Shown in pieces: positions 17,011-25,146 of a stretch of 64,000 nucleotides of DNA. The DNA is taken from positions 1 to 64,000 of the forward strand of contig NZ_FNCJ01000017.1 of assembly GCF_900100735.1 (NCBI RefSeq). The letters run 5' to 3'. Below the pieces are notes generated by a model. The model was given only the letters and a program-made list of their open reading frames with translations, searched no databases and was not told the origin of the DNA. Made by a program: the position numbers and the translations under genes. The number at the start of each line of letters is the position of its first letter. Position 1 is the first letter of the stretch. This DNA comes from Paraburkholderia phenazinium. Its GTDB lineage: Bacteria > Pseudomonadota > Gammaproteobacteria > Burkholderiales > Burkholderiaceae.

Positions 17011-17589
17011 ATGCTCGCGATGAACGCACCTTCTTTCGTTCAGGTTGGCCGGCGCAGCAGCGATGCTGCGTCGCCCCCGGCGCCGATGCATATCGTGCTG
17101 TTCGGCGCTGGCCACGTCGGCCACGCGCTCGTCACCTTGCTCGGACGCCTGCCGTGCGTCGTGCAATGGGTCGACGAGCGCGACGAGCTGTTCCCCGATG
17201 AGGTGCCCGCCAACGTGCAGGTCGAGCCGACCGACACGCCCGACGTGATCGTCGACAACGCGCCGGCCGGCGCCTATTTTCTGGTGATGACGCACAACCA
17301 CGCGCTCGATTTCTCGCTCGCCGTGCGCATCATGCGGCGGCGCGATTTCACCTACTTCGGCATGATCGGCTCGAAGACCAAGCGCGTGAAATTCGAGCGC
17401 CGGCTGATCGAGCGGGGTGTCGATCTGGACCGGCTCGCGGAGATGACCTGCCCGATCGGTGTAGCGGGAATCGTCGACAAGGCGCCGCAGTCGATCGCGG
17501 TGGCCGTGTGCGCGGAGTTGCTGCAGGTGCGCTCGCGGTGCTCGCAGCATACGACGCACGCGCCGCGAGACCTTTGCGCTAGCGTCTGA
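17011..17589 (+). CDS. xdhC: XdhC-like Moco-insertion protein lacking the N-terminal domain
   Basis: A 192-aa protein matching the C-terminal Rossmann part of XdhC: IVLFGAGHVGHALV, then WVDERDELFP, FLVMTHNHALDFSL, YFGMIGSKTKRVKFERRL and CPIGVAGIVDKAPQSIAVAV. Full XdhC proteins have about 300 or more residues, with an N-terminal XdhC/CoxI domain implicated in Moco binding. Here only about 25 residues precede the Rossmann domain and only 38 bp separate it from xdhB, so the missing domain is not encoded upstream. This could be a naturally deleted, possibly impaired gene. ATG 17011 and 17020 are both possible starts. Confidence 0.8.
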   Translation: MLAMNAPSFVQVGRRSSDAASPPAPMHIVLFGAGHVGHALVTLLGRLPCVVQWVDERDELFPDEVPANVQVEPTDTPDVIVDNAPAGAYFLVMTHNHALDFSLAVRIMRRRDFTYFGMIGSKTKRVKFERRLIERGVDLDRLAEMTCPIGVAGIVDKAPQSIAVAVCAELLQVRSRCSQHTTHAPRDLCASV

Positions 17590-17689
17590 GTCTCCGAGCG
17601 GCCCCGGCCGCGACAGCCTTCCCACTTCTCCCCGCGTCACCCGCCGCTCCAGCCGTCCTGGCGTCTGCACCGGACAGCACCTGTGGCGT

Positions 17690-18649
17690 CTACAGCGCGG
17701 GCGCGCGCTTCACCCGCCGCGCTTTCTGCGCCACCAGCCGCTCCGACACCTGCGACATCAACGTGCGCAGCCAGCCGAGATCGCTCGGCCGGTCCGGCCG
17801 CGGATGCCACAACTGATAGCACTTGATGCGCGGAAACGGGATCGGCACGTCCACCACCGCGAGCGGCAGGATGTTCGCGTAGTGCATCGCAAAGCGCCGT
17901 GTCGTCGTAAAGATCAGATCCGATTGCAGCAGCACTTGCGGCACGAGGCCGAAGTAGGGCAGCGTCGTGACGATGCGCCGCTCGGCGCCGGCCCTGGCGA
18001 AGCCGATATCGACCGCGCCGCTGCTGGCGCCGCTATACGGCGTCGGCGCGAGATGCGGGGCTGCCAGGTAGGTCTCCCGCGTCATCGGCGCCTGCGCCAG
18101 CGGATGATCCGCACGCATCAGGCATACCACCGTATCCGAGAACAGATCGCTTTTCTCGAAGCGCGCATCGGGCTTCGGCCAGTTGCCGATCACCAGATCG
18201 AGTTCGCCGGCATCGAGCGCCGCCGCATGATCGAGCGTGGGATTGAGCGAATCGATTTCCAGACGCGCATGCGGCGCCGCCTCGCGAAACTGTGCGATCA
18301 CGGTCGGCATGAAAAAGTCGTTCAGATAGTCGGGCGCCGCGACCCGAAAGATGCGCCGCGAGCGGCCCGGATCGAAATCGCCATGCGGGGTCGCCACAAA
18401 GTCCACTTCGCGCAGCACCTGTTGCGCCGACGCCAGCAGCGAGGCGCCGTATTCGGTCGGCACCATGCCGGATTTACCGCGCACCAGAATCGGGTCGTTG
18501 AGCGTTTCGCGCAGCTTGCGCAGCGCGGTGCTGATGGCAGGCTGGGTCTGGTTGAGGCGCAGCGCCGTCTGCGTCACGCTGCGCTCGACGAGCAGCGTAC
18601 GCAGCACGCGCACGAGCCAGATATCGAGGGAGGCGGCGGTGTCGTCCAT
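17690..18649 (-). CDS. LysR-family transcriptional regulator
   Basis: A 319-aa LysR-type regulator, convergent with xdhC. The helix-turn-helix (about residues 8-65: LRTLLVERSVTQTALRLNQ, AISTALRKLRETLNDPILVR) and the substrate-binding domain (DAGELDLVIGNW) are intact. The fold resembles NodD/LinR-like members that often control catabolic genes. Its target is unknown; it faces the xdh operon rather than diverging from it. Confidence 0.88.
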   Translation of the reverse strand: MDDTAASLDIWLVRVLRTLLVERSVTQTALRLNQTQPAISTALRKLRETLNDPILVRGKSGMVPTEYGASLLASAQQVLREVDFVATPHGDFDPGRSRRIFRVAAPDYLNDFFMPTVIAQFREAAPHARLEIDSLNPTLDHAAALDAGELDLVIGNWPKPDARFEKSDLFSDTVVCLMRADHPLAQAPMTRETYLAAPHLAPTPYSGASSGAVDIGFARAGAERRIVTTLPYFGLVPQVLLQSDLIFTTTRRFAMHYANILPLAVVDVPIPFPRIKCYQLWHPRPDRPSDLGWLRTLMSQVSERLVAQKARRVKRAPAL

Positions 18650-18756
18650 GGATCAGGTGGGCGGGTCAGACTCAGAAGATGCGCCGCATGAGAGCCGCCA
18701 CCCGGACGGCTCGCGAAGCAGGGCGCGAAGACCATAACCTTAGGCCCGTTTGCCGT

Positions 18757-18776
18757 GCGCCCGCCATAGCGGGCGC
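18757..18776 (-). terminator. Short GC-rich hairpin downstream of the isomerase gene
   Basis: Perfect 8-bp arms GCGCCCGC/GCGGGCGC with loop cata lie in the 243-bp gap between the isomerase stop and the LysR start (both minus strand). No T-run follows; it is a candidate transcript end only. Confidence 0.35.
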
Positions 18777-18892
18777 GGTATGGCCGGCATCACACGGCAC
18801 GCGGCGGCTGGCGGGCACGTCAGTCGCCGGCCGTCAGCACACCTGATGGGCTCGCCGGATCCTGACGTTAAGCTTTCAATCCGCTGCGCGGC

Positions 18893-19534
18893 TCAAACCT
18901 GGATCCCGGAGGGCAACGTGCTAATGCGCTTCACTTCCTTCGAATCGAGCCAGTTCGGCGTGCGGGCGCAGTACAGCACCATCGGCAGGGCATCCTCGCC
19001 CCAGAACAACTGGTCGTTGAGCCAGAAGGTGGGCACGCCGAATACGCCCAATGCAATCGCATCGGTGGTATTGCGCAGCAGTTGCGCCTTGACCTCTTCG
19101 CGCTCGATCAGCTCGGGACCGTCGGGCACACCGATCCGTTCGCACAGCGCGGCGAACCCTTCGTCGCTCGACGGATCGCGCCCCTCGCGCCAGATAAAGC
19201 GAAAGATATCCCGCACGCAGTGGATGTCGGCCTTGACCGCGACCGCCAGCAGCATCGCCTTGGTCGAATCGAACGGATGGGCCGGCGGCATCTTGAACGG
19301 AATGCCGAGCTGGTCCGCGCGAAACAGGGCGTGGCGGTACATGTACACGCGCTTGGGGGGCACGCCGTAGGCGGGGCGCTGGCCCCAGTGCTCGTAAAGC
19401 TGGTTCAGGACAACCGGCGTGGGGACGAATTCAAACCCCGGCCACTTGTCGTGTTGCTCGAGCAACAGATACGTAAACGGCGAGACGAAGTCGTAAAACC
19501 ACAGCGGTTGCGTGGCGTCGATGCCATCGGTCAT
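18893..19534 (-). CDS. 2-hydroxychromene-2-carboxylate isomerase / DsbA-fold family protein
   Basis: A 213-aa thioredoxin-fold protein of the kappa-class GST/HCCA isomerase group. The key N-terminal motif is DFVSPFTYLL, where serine replaces the redox cysteine of DsbA. Near the C-terminus VFGVPTFWLN has the cis-proline and WGEDAL follows. Known members isomerise 2-hydroxychromene-2-carboxylate in naphthalene breakdown, but many have no assigned substrate. No aromatic-degradation genes accompany it, so only the family call is safe. It is located between LysR and a TAXI-type receptor gene on the same strand. Confidence 0.85.
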   Translation of the reverse strand: MTDGIDATQPLWFYDFVSPFTYLLLEQHDKWPGFEFVPTPVVLNQLYEHWGQRPAYGVPPKRVYMYRHALFRADQLGIPFKMPPAHPFDSTKAMLLAVAVKADIHCVRDIFRFIWREGRDPSSDEGFAALCERIGVPDGPELIEREEVKAQLLRNTTDAIALGVFGVPTFWLNDQLFWGEDALPMVLYCARTPNWLDSKEVKRISTLPSGIQV

Positions 19535-19663
19535 AGGTCTCTCCCGGATTGCTCGGATCTGGACGGAACGGGCAGCGCAGGCGTCTGCTACGCGTGCCTG
19601 CTAAACCATCCAGTTTGACGTGATCTTACGCGGAGCCGGGGCCGTGTGCAGGTGCGATGTGTT

Positions 19664-21073
19664 TCAGCGCGGGTTTTCCTGCACCGCAGCCTCGCTATCC
19701 TCCTGTCCGTCCATCCGGCCAGTCTCCGCCTGAGCGTCGCGTGTGTGCAAGAGCCGTTCGCGCACGAAGCCGATATGCTCGCGCAGCACGTAGAACTGGT
19801 CGGCGTAGGCAAGTGGCATCTTCAGACCGTTGACCGATTCCTCGATCGTATCGAGCCGTTCCAGCAGCGTCTGGCGTTCCTCGGCAGAGGTCTCGCCGAG
19901 CACGCCGCGCTCGATCGCGATCAGCGCGCCGTACCAGCGATAAATACGCGATTTGACGCGCCATGCGTAGAGCGACGGCACCACCCGCAACGCGGGAACC
20001 AGCAAGACGATCAGCGGCACCACGACCACCAGCAAGCGGTCCGCGAGGCTCGCAATCCAGAACGGGAAGATGCGGTACAGGAAGCTCTTGCCCGACTTGT
20101 AGTAGCGCGCGGCGTCGTCGCTGATCGGGAAGTCGTGGGCGAGCGGCGCCGGAAATTCGCCGGCATGCTGCATCACGTTGGCTTTGCCATGCACCTCGCG
20201 GGCCGCCTCGATCAGCAGATCGGAGAGCGCGGGGTGCAGCGAGTCGCGCGCCACCAGCTCTTCGGTCGGCGCCACCATCTGGATCGGCGCCGGCGGCAGG
20301 TTCTTGCCGAGATCGAATGCGCCCATCGGCAGATGGATCTGCGTCAGGTAGGGAAAGCGCCGCGCATACGCTTCAGCCTGGGTGAAGTTGTAGAACTGCA
20401 CGTTGGGCGTGCGGTACAGCTTGCCCATCACCGGCGGCTGTGCCGAATCGCCGGTCAGGAACGCGGCGTCGACATCGCCCGAGACCAGCGCCTTGGCCGC
20501 ATCGTCGCCGGACAGAGGTAGCAGTTGGGTGGCGCCGCCTGGCTCGATGCCATTCGCCTTCAGCAGCGCCAGCGCCAGTTCACGCGTGCCGCTGCCTTCC
20601 GCGCCGATGGCAAGACGCTTGCCTTTGAACTCGGAGAGCCGGGTGACGGTGGGGCCGTGATAGAAGATCGCGAGCGGCACGTAGGCCACGCTGCCGAGCG
20701 ACGTCAGGCCATCGGGCACCGGGCCCTGGGCGACGCCGTCCTGCACGAAGCCCACGTCGACCTTGCTGTTCGGATCGGCGAGGCGCTTGAGGTTCTCGGC
20801 CGAGCCTTCGGAGGTCAGCACGTTGAGCGTGATGCGGTTGCGCGCGAGAATCGCCTTGTACTTCTGCGCGGCATTCCAGAACGAGCTGCCCTGCGGACCG
20901 GTCGTGATGGTCAGGGTGTCGGGCGGGGCGGGCTGGATCAGGCGTACGGCGACCCAGATGGCGGCGGCGGCGATCAGCAGGATCGGACCGAAGGATACCG
21001 CGAGGTCGCGCCACGAGATCGCCACGAAACGGGCGACGAGGCGGGGAGGTTTGCGGCCGGTGGAAGACTTCAT
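19664..21073 (-). CDS. TAXI-family TRAP-type solute-binding protein, membrane anchored
   Basis: A 469-aa protein with an N-terminal membrane helix (about residues 22-45), then a TAXI solute-binding domain (TITTGPQGSSFWNAAQKY, GAEGSGTRELALALL). A second membrane helix near residues 345-370 (LADRLLVVVVPLIVLLVPAL) precedes a coiled-coil-like C-terminal tail. TAXI proteins bind small acids such as glutamate or oxoglutarate for TRAP transporters. No DctQ/DctM permease genes are adjacent and the C-terminal helix with cytoplasmic tail is unusual, suggesting a receptor rather than a transport component (inference). Start ATG 21073 was chosen because upstream residues look non-native. Confidence 0.8.
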   Translation of the reverse strand: MKSSTGRKPPRLVARFVAISWRDLAVSFGPILLIAAAAIWVAVRLIQPAPPDTLTITTGPQGSSFWNAAQKYKAILARNRITLNVLTSEGSAENLKRLADPNSKVDVGFVQDGVAQGPVPDGLTSLGSVAYVPLAIFYHGPTVTRLSEFKGKRLAIGAEGSGTRELALALLKANGIEPGGATQLLPLSGDDAAKALVSGDVDAAFLTGDSAQPPVMGKLYRTPNVQFYNFTQAEAYARRFPYLTQIHLPMGAFDLGKNLPPAPIQMVAPTEELVARDSLHPALSDLLIEAAREVHGKANVMQHAGEFPAPLAHDFPISDDAARYYKSGKSFLYRIFPFWIASLADRLLVVVVPLIVLLVPALRVVPSLYAWRVKSRIYRWYGALIAIERGVLGETSAEERQTLLERLDTIEESVNGLKMPLAYADQFYVLREHIGFVRERLLHTRDAQAETGRMDGQEDSEAAVQENPR

Positions 21074-21716
21074 GGGCAGGCGTGACGGCGACAATGTGGT
21101 TCGGTGACGGCAGGCAATTGCGTGACTTGAGGCGTGGCCCGTGCATGACAGGCGCATGAGCCGAGGTCCGCGGCAAGGCCCGCAGCGGCGTGCTCGCGCC
21201 GATGGTACATGAGATTGACGCGGTGTCGGCAGGTACGGCTGGGCGGGGGGCGACAAACCCGTAACAAAAGGTGAAACTCGCATGAAGCGAGCGTGAAACC
21301 CGGGCGAAATGCGCCTGGAACCCACCTGAAGCGCCGCTCAAAGTCGCATGAAGCGTGCAGGAAATGCATCTTGCATCCTCCCGAACCCTACGCGCCGGGC
21401 CGCTGCCCTGCGTTAAACCCTTTGCGCTTCTCGCGCGTGTAGATTAAATTGTGCATCGCTGCGGCGCTTCAACGTTTGCGCAGCGTGACCCGGCACGACA
21501 CAGTAGAACCGGGCGCGCTGGCGGACTTCGCGGCACGCTGGCCAGCGCATCCACATTGATCGCGCAGGCCGGTTTCTCTCGCCTCTCGCACCCGTGTCGC
21601 AGCCTTAATCGGCCGTCGCCCAGCCGCGCCTTGTCGCGTGCGGCGTCACGGCCGCCGGAAGTCGTAACGAAGCCGCTTGATACATGCGGTCATAACCGAA
21701 GTAAAAAGGAGAAATC
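21074..21716. other. Long divergent intergenic region with an 11-bp repeat array
   Basis: No convincing gene lies between the TAXI gene (minus) and the BON-domain gene (plus), 643 bp. The middle holds the regular repeat array described separately (21271-21369). The remainder has no other obvious structure. Confidence 0.6.
21271..21369. repeat. Nine-unit, 11-bp direct-repeat array, operator-like
   Basis: Split into 11-mers from 21271, the plus strand gives units with core (T/C)GAA(A/G)C: gtgaaactcgc, atgaagcgagc, gtgaaacccgg, gcgaaatgcgc, ctggaacccac, ctgaagcgccg, ctcaaagtcgc, atgaagcgtgc, aggaaatgcat. Period 11 is not a multiple of three and no gene uses it, so it is not coding. One helical turn per unit on one DNA face resembles tandem OmpR/PhoB-type response-regulator sites, which use 7-bp repeats spaced by 4 bp. 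It lies about 200 bp upstream of the TAXI start and about 350 bp before the BON gene. Confidence 0.6.
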
Positions 21717-22073
21717 ATGAAATCGGTCGATTTTCTGAAGGTGCTGGGTGGTGTGGTGGCGGTGGTGGTCGCATGCAACACGTATGCCCAGTCAAGCGAT
21801 GCAATGGGCACGGCGAGCGGCGCAATGGCTGCCCCGAGCGCCAAGACCGTCAAGAAGGCGAACCGTAGTCTGGGTCTCAAGGTGCGCTCCGCGCTCGCCA
21901 AGGCTCAGGGTATCGACGTGTCGAGCATTGCCGTGCGGGCTCGCGGCGGCGCCGTGACGCTGACGGGTTCGGTGCCTGATCAAGGCCAGGTCGACAAGGC
22001 CGGTGAAGTTGCGCAAGGTGTCGCCGGCGTGACCTCGGTGGCGAACAAGCTGACGGTGGTGCTGCCTAACTGA
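21717..22073 (+). CDS. Periplasmic BON-domain protein
   Basis: A 118-aa protein with an N-terminal signal peptide (FLKVLGGVVAVVVACNTYAQ, cleavage about residue 25) and a single BON domain (about residues 48-118: LGLKVRSALAKAQGIDVSSI, VTLTGSVPDQGQVDKAGEVA). BON domains bind phospholipid or other surfaces and occur in OsmY-like periplasmic stress proteins. Here one BON copy is present instead of the two of OsmY. A strong AAAGGAG site precedes the ATG. A hairpin terminator follows. Confidence 0.85.
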   Translation: MKSVDFLKVLGGVVAVVVACNTYAQSSDAMGTASGAMAAPSAKTVKKANRSLGLKVRSALAKAQGIDVSSIAVRARGGAVTLTGSVPDQGQVDKAGEVAQGVAGVTSVANKLTVVLPN

Positions 22074-22237
22074 TGGATGCCGCGCGCGTGGCCGTCGGGG
22101 CCAGCCGGCTTTGACGGCACAACGCGCGCCACGGCAGCCGTTGCCCGCTTGCAGATGCGCGATGACGCGGCAGGCGAGGGCACGGTATTCCTGATGATGG
22201 AAAAAAGCGCCCGAGCGTAGCGCTCAGCGGCGCCCGG

Positions 22238-22270
22238 AACGGGTCTTGGCGAATCGCCGGGGCCCGTTTT
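22238..22270 (+). terminator. Intrinsic terminator downstream of the BON gene
   Basis: Arms AACGGG and CCCGTT, with an inner GGCG-aat-CGCC hairpin, are followed by a short TTTT. It lies about 165 bp downstream of the BON stop, on the plus strand. Confidence 0.55.
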
Positions 22271-22435
22271 GCATTGGGGCGGACCCGTTATGCGAGCGGA
22301 GCTGTGGCGCGCGCTGCAGCGCGGCGATCGCTGGTGCGCTGTGACACACAAATTTCCCTGGTGGAGGCGTAGTGTAAAGGCTGGGATTCAGAGCAAAGCC
22401 GGAGCTGATCCGGTGTGAACCCGGAGTGAACCGAA

Positions 22436-22690
22436 ATGGACACGACCTTTCAACGCTACACAGACCTGCCGATCACCGATCGGGCAGCCTTCGAACTGGT
22501 GTGCGCGCGGCACGGCTTTGCGCCGGCGCACTTTGAAATCACCGGGTCGCCCGATCCGGACGACCTCGCGCATCTGCGCCGGCTGGTGACGGTGCGGCGT
22601 GGCGGCTGGGCGCAGTCTTATCGCGCCGACGACGCCGGCTATTGGGTGCGGGAGTTCGAAACCGACCTGACTTGCCGTTTCTTCAAGTAA
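22436..22690 (+). CDS. Small orphan protein, 84 aa
   Basis: An 84-aa soluble protein (MDTTFQRYTDLPITDRAAFE...). GGAG is present 9 nt before the ATG and composition is normal for the window. It contains a WAQSYRADDAGYWVREFETD stretch that looks globular. I do not recognise a domain. It is convergent with the TauE/SafE gene, ending about 110 bp before it. Confidence 0.6.
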   Translation: MDTTFQRYTDLPITDRAAFELVCARHGFAPAHFEITGSPDPDDLAHLRRLVTVRRGGWAQSYRADDAGYWVREFETDLTCRFFK

Positions 22691-22799
22691 GGCGACGACC
22701 GCGCTGGCCTTGCGCTGCGCGTGGCGCCGTCCGCGCAGACGGGGCGGCCGCCCACGGCCCGCGCCAGGCAGTGCCGCCGGCGCACGGCCGGCAGTCGCC

Positions 22800-23588
22800 T
22801 CAGGCCAGCACCAGCCTGACGCCGACGAGCGTCAGCGTGGCGGCGAGGACGTTGCGCAGCAGGGCGTCCGGGGCGCGCGCCGACAGGAAGCTGCCGATCG
22901 CAATGCCCGGCAGCGAGCCCACCAGTAACGAGAGGAGCATCGACCAGTCGATCGAGCCCAGCAGCCAGTGGCCCGCGCCGGCCAGGAGCGTCAGCGGCAC
23001 GGCATGCGCGATGTCCGAGCCGACGATCCGCGTGGTGGGCAGGCGCGGATACAGCAGCAACAGCACCGTCACGCCGATCGCACCGGCGCCCACCGAAGTC
23101 AGCGACACCAGCACCCCCAGCACTGCTCCCGTCAGCACGGTCAAGCCGAGCGTGCGGCCCTGCGTGAGCGCGCTTTGCCGGCCCGCGCCGAGCTTGGCCA
23201 GTTGCGGCCGGAACACCAGCGCCACCGCGGTAATCAGCAAGGCGGCGCCCAGCACGACCTGGATCAGCCGGCTTGCGCCGGGTGTATCCATCCCATAGCG
23301 GTGCAGCAGGATCAGCGTGATGGTCGCCGCGGGCACACTGCCGGCCGCGAGGCGCAGGGTCACCTGCCAGTCCACCGAGCCCTTCAGGCCATGCACGAGC
23401 GTGCCGGTCGCCTTGGTGGCTGCGGCGTACAGTAGATCGGTGCCGACTGCAGTGGCGGGGTGCACGTTGAACAGCAGCACCAGGATCGGCGTCATCAGCG
23501 AGCCGCCGCCGACGCCGGTCAGTCCGACGAGGAAACCCACGAACAGGCCGGAAACCGAATACAGAAGATCGATATGGGGGAGTGACAT
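22800..23588 (-). CDS. TauE/SafE-type sulfite/anion exporter family membrane protein
   Basis: A 262-aa membrane protein with about eight helices in two halves. The family signature is visible as FLVGLTGVGGGSLMTPIL near the N-terminus and LVSLTSVGAGAIGVTVLLLL in the second half. TauE/SafE proteins export sulfite, sulfoacetate or other organosulfur anions; the substrate here is unknown. The ATG at 23588 was chosen because it starts just before the first hydrophobic segment; an upstream frame to 23735 adds a low-complexity region. Confidence 0.87.
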   Translation of the reverse strand: MSLPHIDLLYSVSGLFVGFLVGLTGVGGGSLMTPILVLLFNVHPATAVGTDLLYAAATKATGTLVHGLKGSVDWQVTLRLAAGSVPAATITLILLHRYGMDTPGASRLIQVVLGAALLITAVALVFRPQLAKLGAGRQSALTQGRTLGLTVLTGAVLGVLVSLTSVGAGAIGVTVLLLLYPRLPTTRIVGSDIAHAVPLTLLAGAGHWLLGSIDWSMLLSLLVGSLPGIAIGSFLSARAPDALLRNVLAATLTLVGVRLVLA

Positions 23589-23861
23589 GGAGCAGACCGC
23601 TGCCGGTCGTGTGAGGTTTGCGAAGCGCGCCGTCGATCCCGGCGTGCCGGGTTGCGGACGAGGGATCGGCGGCGCGAACGGGCGCGGCAAAGGCGCTATT
23701 GTCGCAAAACTGGAGAGGACGCGTGTCCGCTGCATGTGACGGCATTCAGGCTGCTGTCGTCAGGGTGGCCGGCATCCGGGCCGCCTACATGCCGGAAGCC
23801 CGGACGCCGGGAGCCCGGACGCCGGCAACCTGCGAGGGCTGCCTATACGCGTGAAGAGGCC

Positions 23862-24497
23862 CTAGAGCGCCCGGCGAATCTCCACGAGGCCGAACAGAGC
23901 GAGGCCCATGCCTACGCCGCGGTCGATCAGGCGGCGCAGCTTGCTGCCGAGCGCATGCCGGGCCAGCGCCACGGTGGTGACGAGGCAGCACCACCACGCG
24001 ATCGAGCCGCAGAACACGCCCGACACGGTGGTCAGCGCGACGCTCGTGGAGAACGTGCCGCGTGGCGCGAGTGTCGTGAAGAGCGCCGCGAACATGATGA
24101 CGGTCTGCGGGTTCGTGAGAGTCAGGAGCAGCGCGCTGGCATAGGCGCGCACGGTGCCGGCGTAGCCTTTGCGGGCGAGCGGGCTATCGGCCGCCTCAGC
24201 GTCGGCCGGTGCTTTCTGCAGCAGCGCGCGCAGGCCGAGGTAGAGCAGGAACAGGCCGGCGGCGAAATGCAGCGGCCTGTCGTAAGCGAGCATGAAGTGC
24301 GAAAGACCGACCAGTCCTAGCGCGGCGATCAGGCCGTAGACTGCGTCGCCGCTGGCAATGCCGATGCCGATCGCCAGGCCCGTCTGCGGACCTTCCGCAA
24401 GCGTGCGGCGGATGCACAGCATGCCCATCGGTCCGACGGGCGCCGCGACTGCGAGCCCGACGCCTGCGGCGGTGAAGAAAAGGGCGGTACTCGACAT
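23862..24497 (-). CDS. LysE/RhtB-family amino-acid exporter
   Basis: A 211-aa protein with about six helices. The LysE/RhtB pattern is visible: VGLAVAAPVGPMGMLCIRRTL at the N-terminus, SGDAVYGLIAALGL and LLLTLTNPQTVIMFAALF in the middle. Such proteins export amino acids or derivatives. AAGGAG precedes the ATG. It lies in tandem with the TauE/SafE gene on the minus strand, 273 bp upstream, probably separate transcription. Confidence 0.88.
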   Translation of the reverse strand: MSSTALFFTAAGVGLAVAAPVGPMGMLCIRRTLAEGPQTGLAIGIGIASGDAVYGLIAALGLVGLSHFMLAYDRPLHFAAGLFLLYLGLRALLQKAPADAEAADSPLARKGYAGTVRAYASALLLTLTNPQTVIMFAALFTTLAPRGTFSTSVALTTVSGVFCGSIAWWCCLVTTVALARHALGSKLRRLIDRGVGMGLALFGLVEIRRAL

Positions 24498-24782
24498 GCC
24501 TGCTCCTTGTTATTCAGAGTTTCACGATCATTGGGTTCGACGCCGCTCGCCAATTTGGCCAACGCGGCCAGTGTGGCCGGTTCGGTTCGAGCGTCGTCAG
24601 CATAGCCGTGTTGAAAAGCGGCGGCAAACTGGATCAACCGGGCTTGAGCAACCGGTTTGGCGAAACGCGCAGACGAGGCACAAAGCAAAACGGCGAGCGG
24701 CGGACCGTCTCGTCCGCCGCTCGCCGTATGCAACGCTAAAACCTCAGGTGCGTGGCGCCCAGGTTTCCTGCGAGCTCTTGAC

Positions 24783-24923
24783 TCAATGCTTCTTTGGCGT
24801 GGTCGCCGATGCCGGCGTTACCCGGATGGGAGGTGCTCCCGTGGGCGAAGTAGCGGGCGTCGACTTTTTCGCCTGTTTCGGTTTCTTGACTTCGCGATTA
24901 CTGCGCATTTGACCTTTTGCCAT
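24783..24923 (-). CDS. Very small basic protein, 46 aa
   Basis: A 46-aa open frame encoding a Lys/Pro/Thr-rich protein starting MAKGQMRSNREVKKPKQ, then a Pro/Thr tail ending PKKH. The ATG is preceded by GGGGAG at 6-nt spacing. The lysine-rich N-terminus and clean ribosome-binding site support a real gene, and I recall similar short Burkholderia proteins starting MAKGQ, but that needs a search. Function unknown; a nucleic-acid or ribosome-associated role is only a guess. It lies in the 649-bp gap between lysE and the zinc-ribbon gene. Confidence 0.7.
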   Translation of the reverse strand: MAKGQMRSNREVKKPKQAKKSTPATSPTGAPPIRVTPASATTPKKH

Positions 24924-25146
24924 GATGGAACTCCCCATTTGCATGTGCGCTCGCCAAAATGTTCGAGCATTAACTCAGTGTGCGCTGATTTGTGTGCGCT
25001 GTCGCGCAACATTTTTCGCGTCGATCTCATTCTTCCGCCAATTGGCCGAAATAGCCGATTGATCTTTGCGCTTAAGCAGACCATATTGCGCTTACGTTGC
25101 GCATGCGCACATGCCTGTTCTCGCAATGTGATTAGCGGTTCGGCCA

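Noticed and set aside
21271..21369. Could the 11-bp array be a CRISPR array?
   Set aside because: Units are 11 bp, without 24-40 bp repeats and unique spacers; no cas genes are present.
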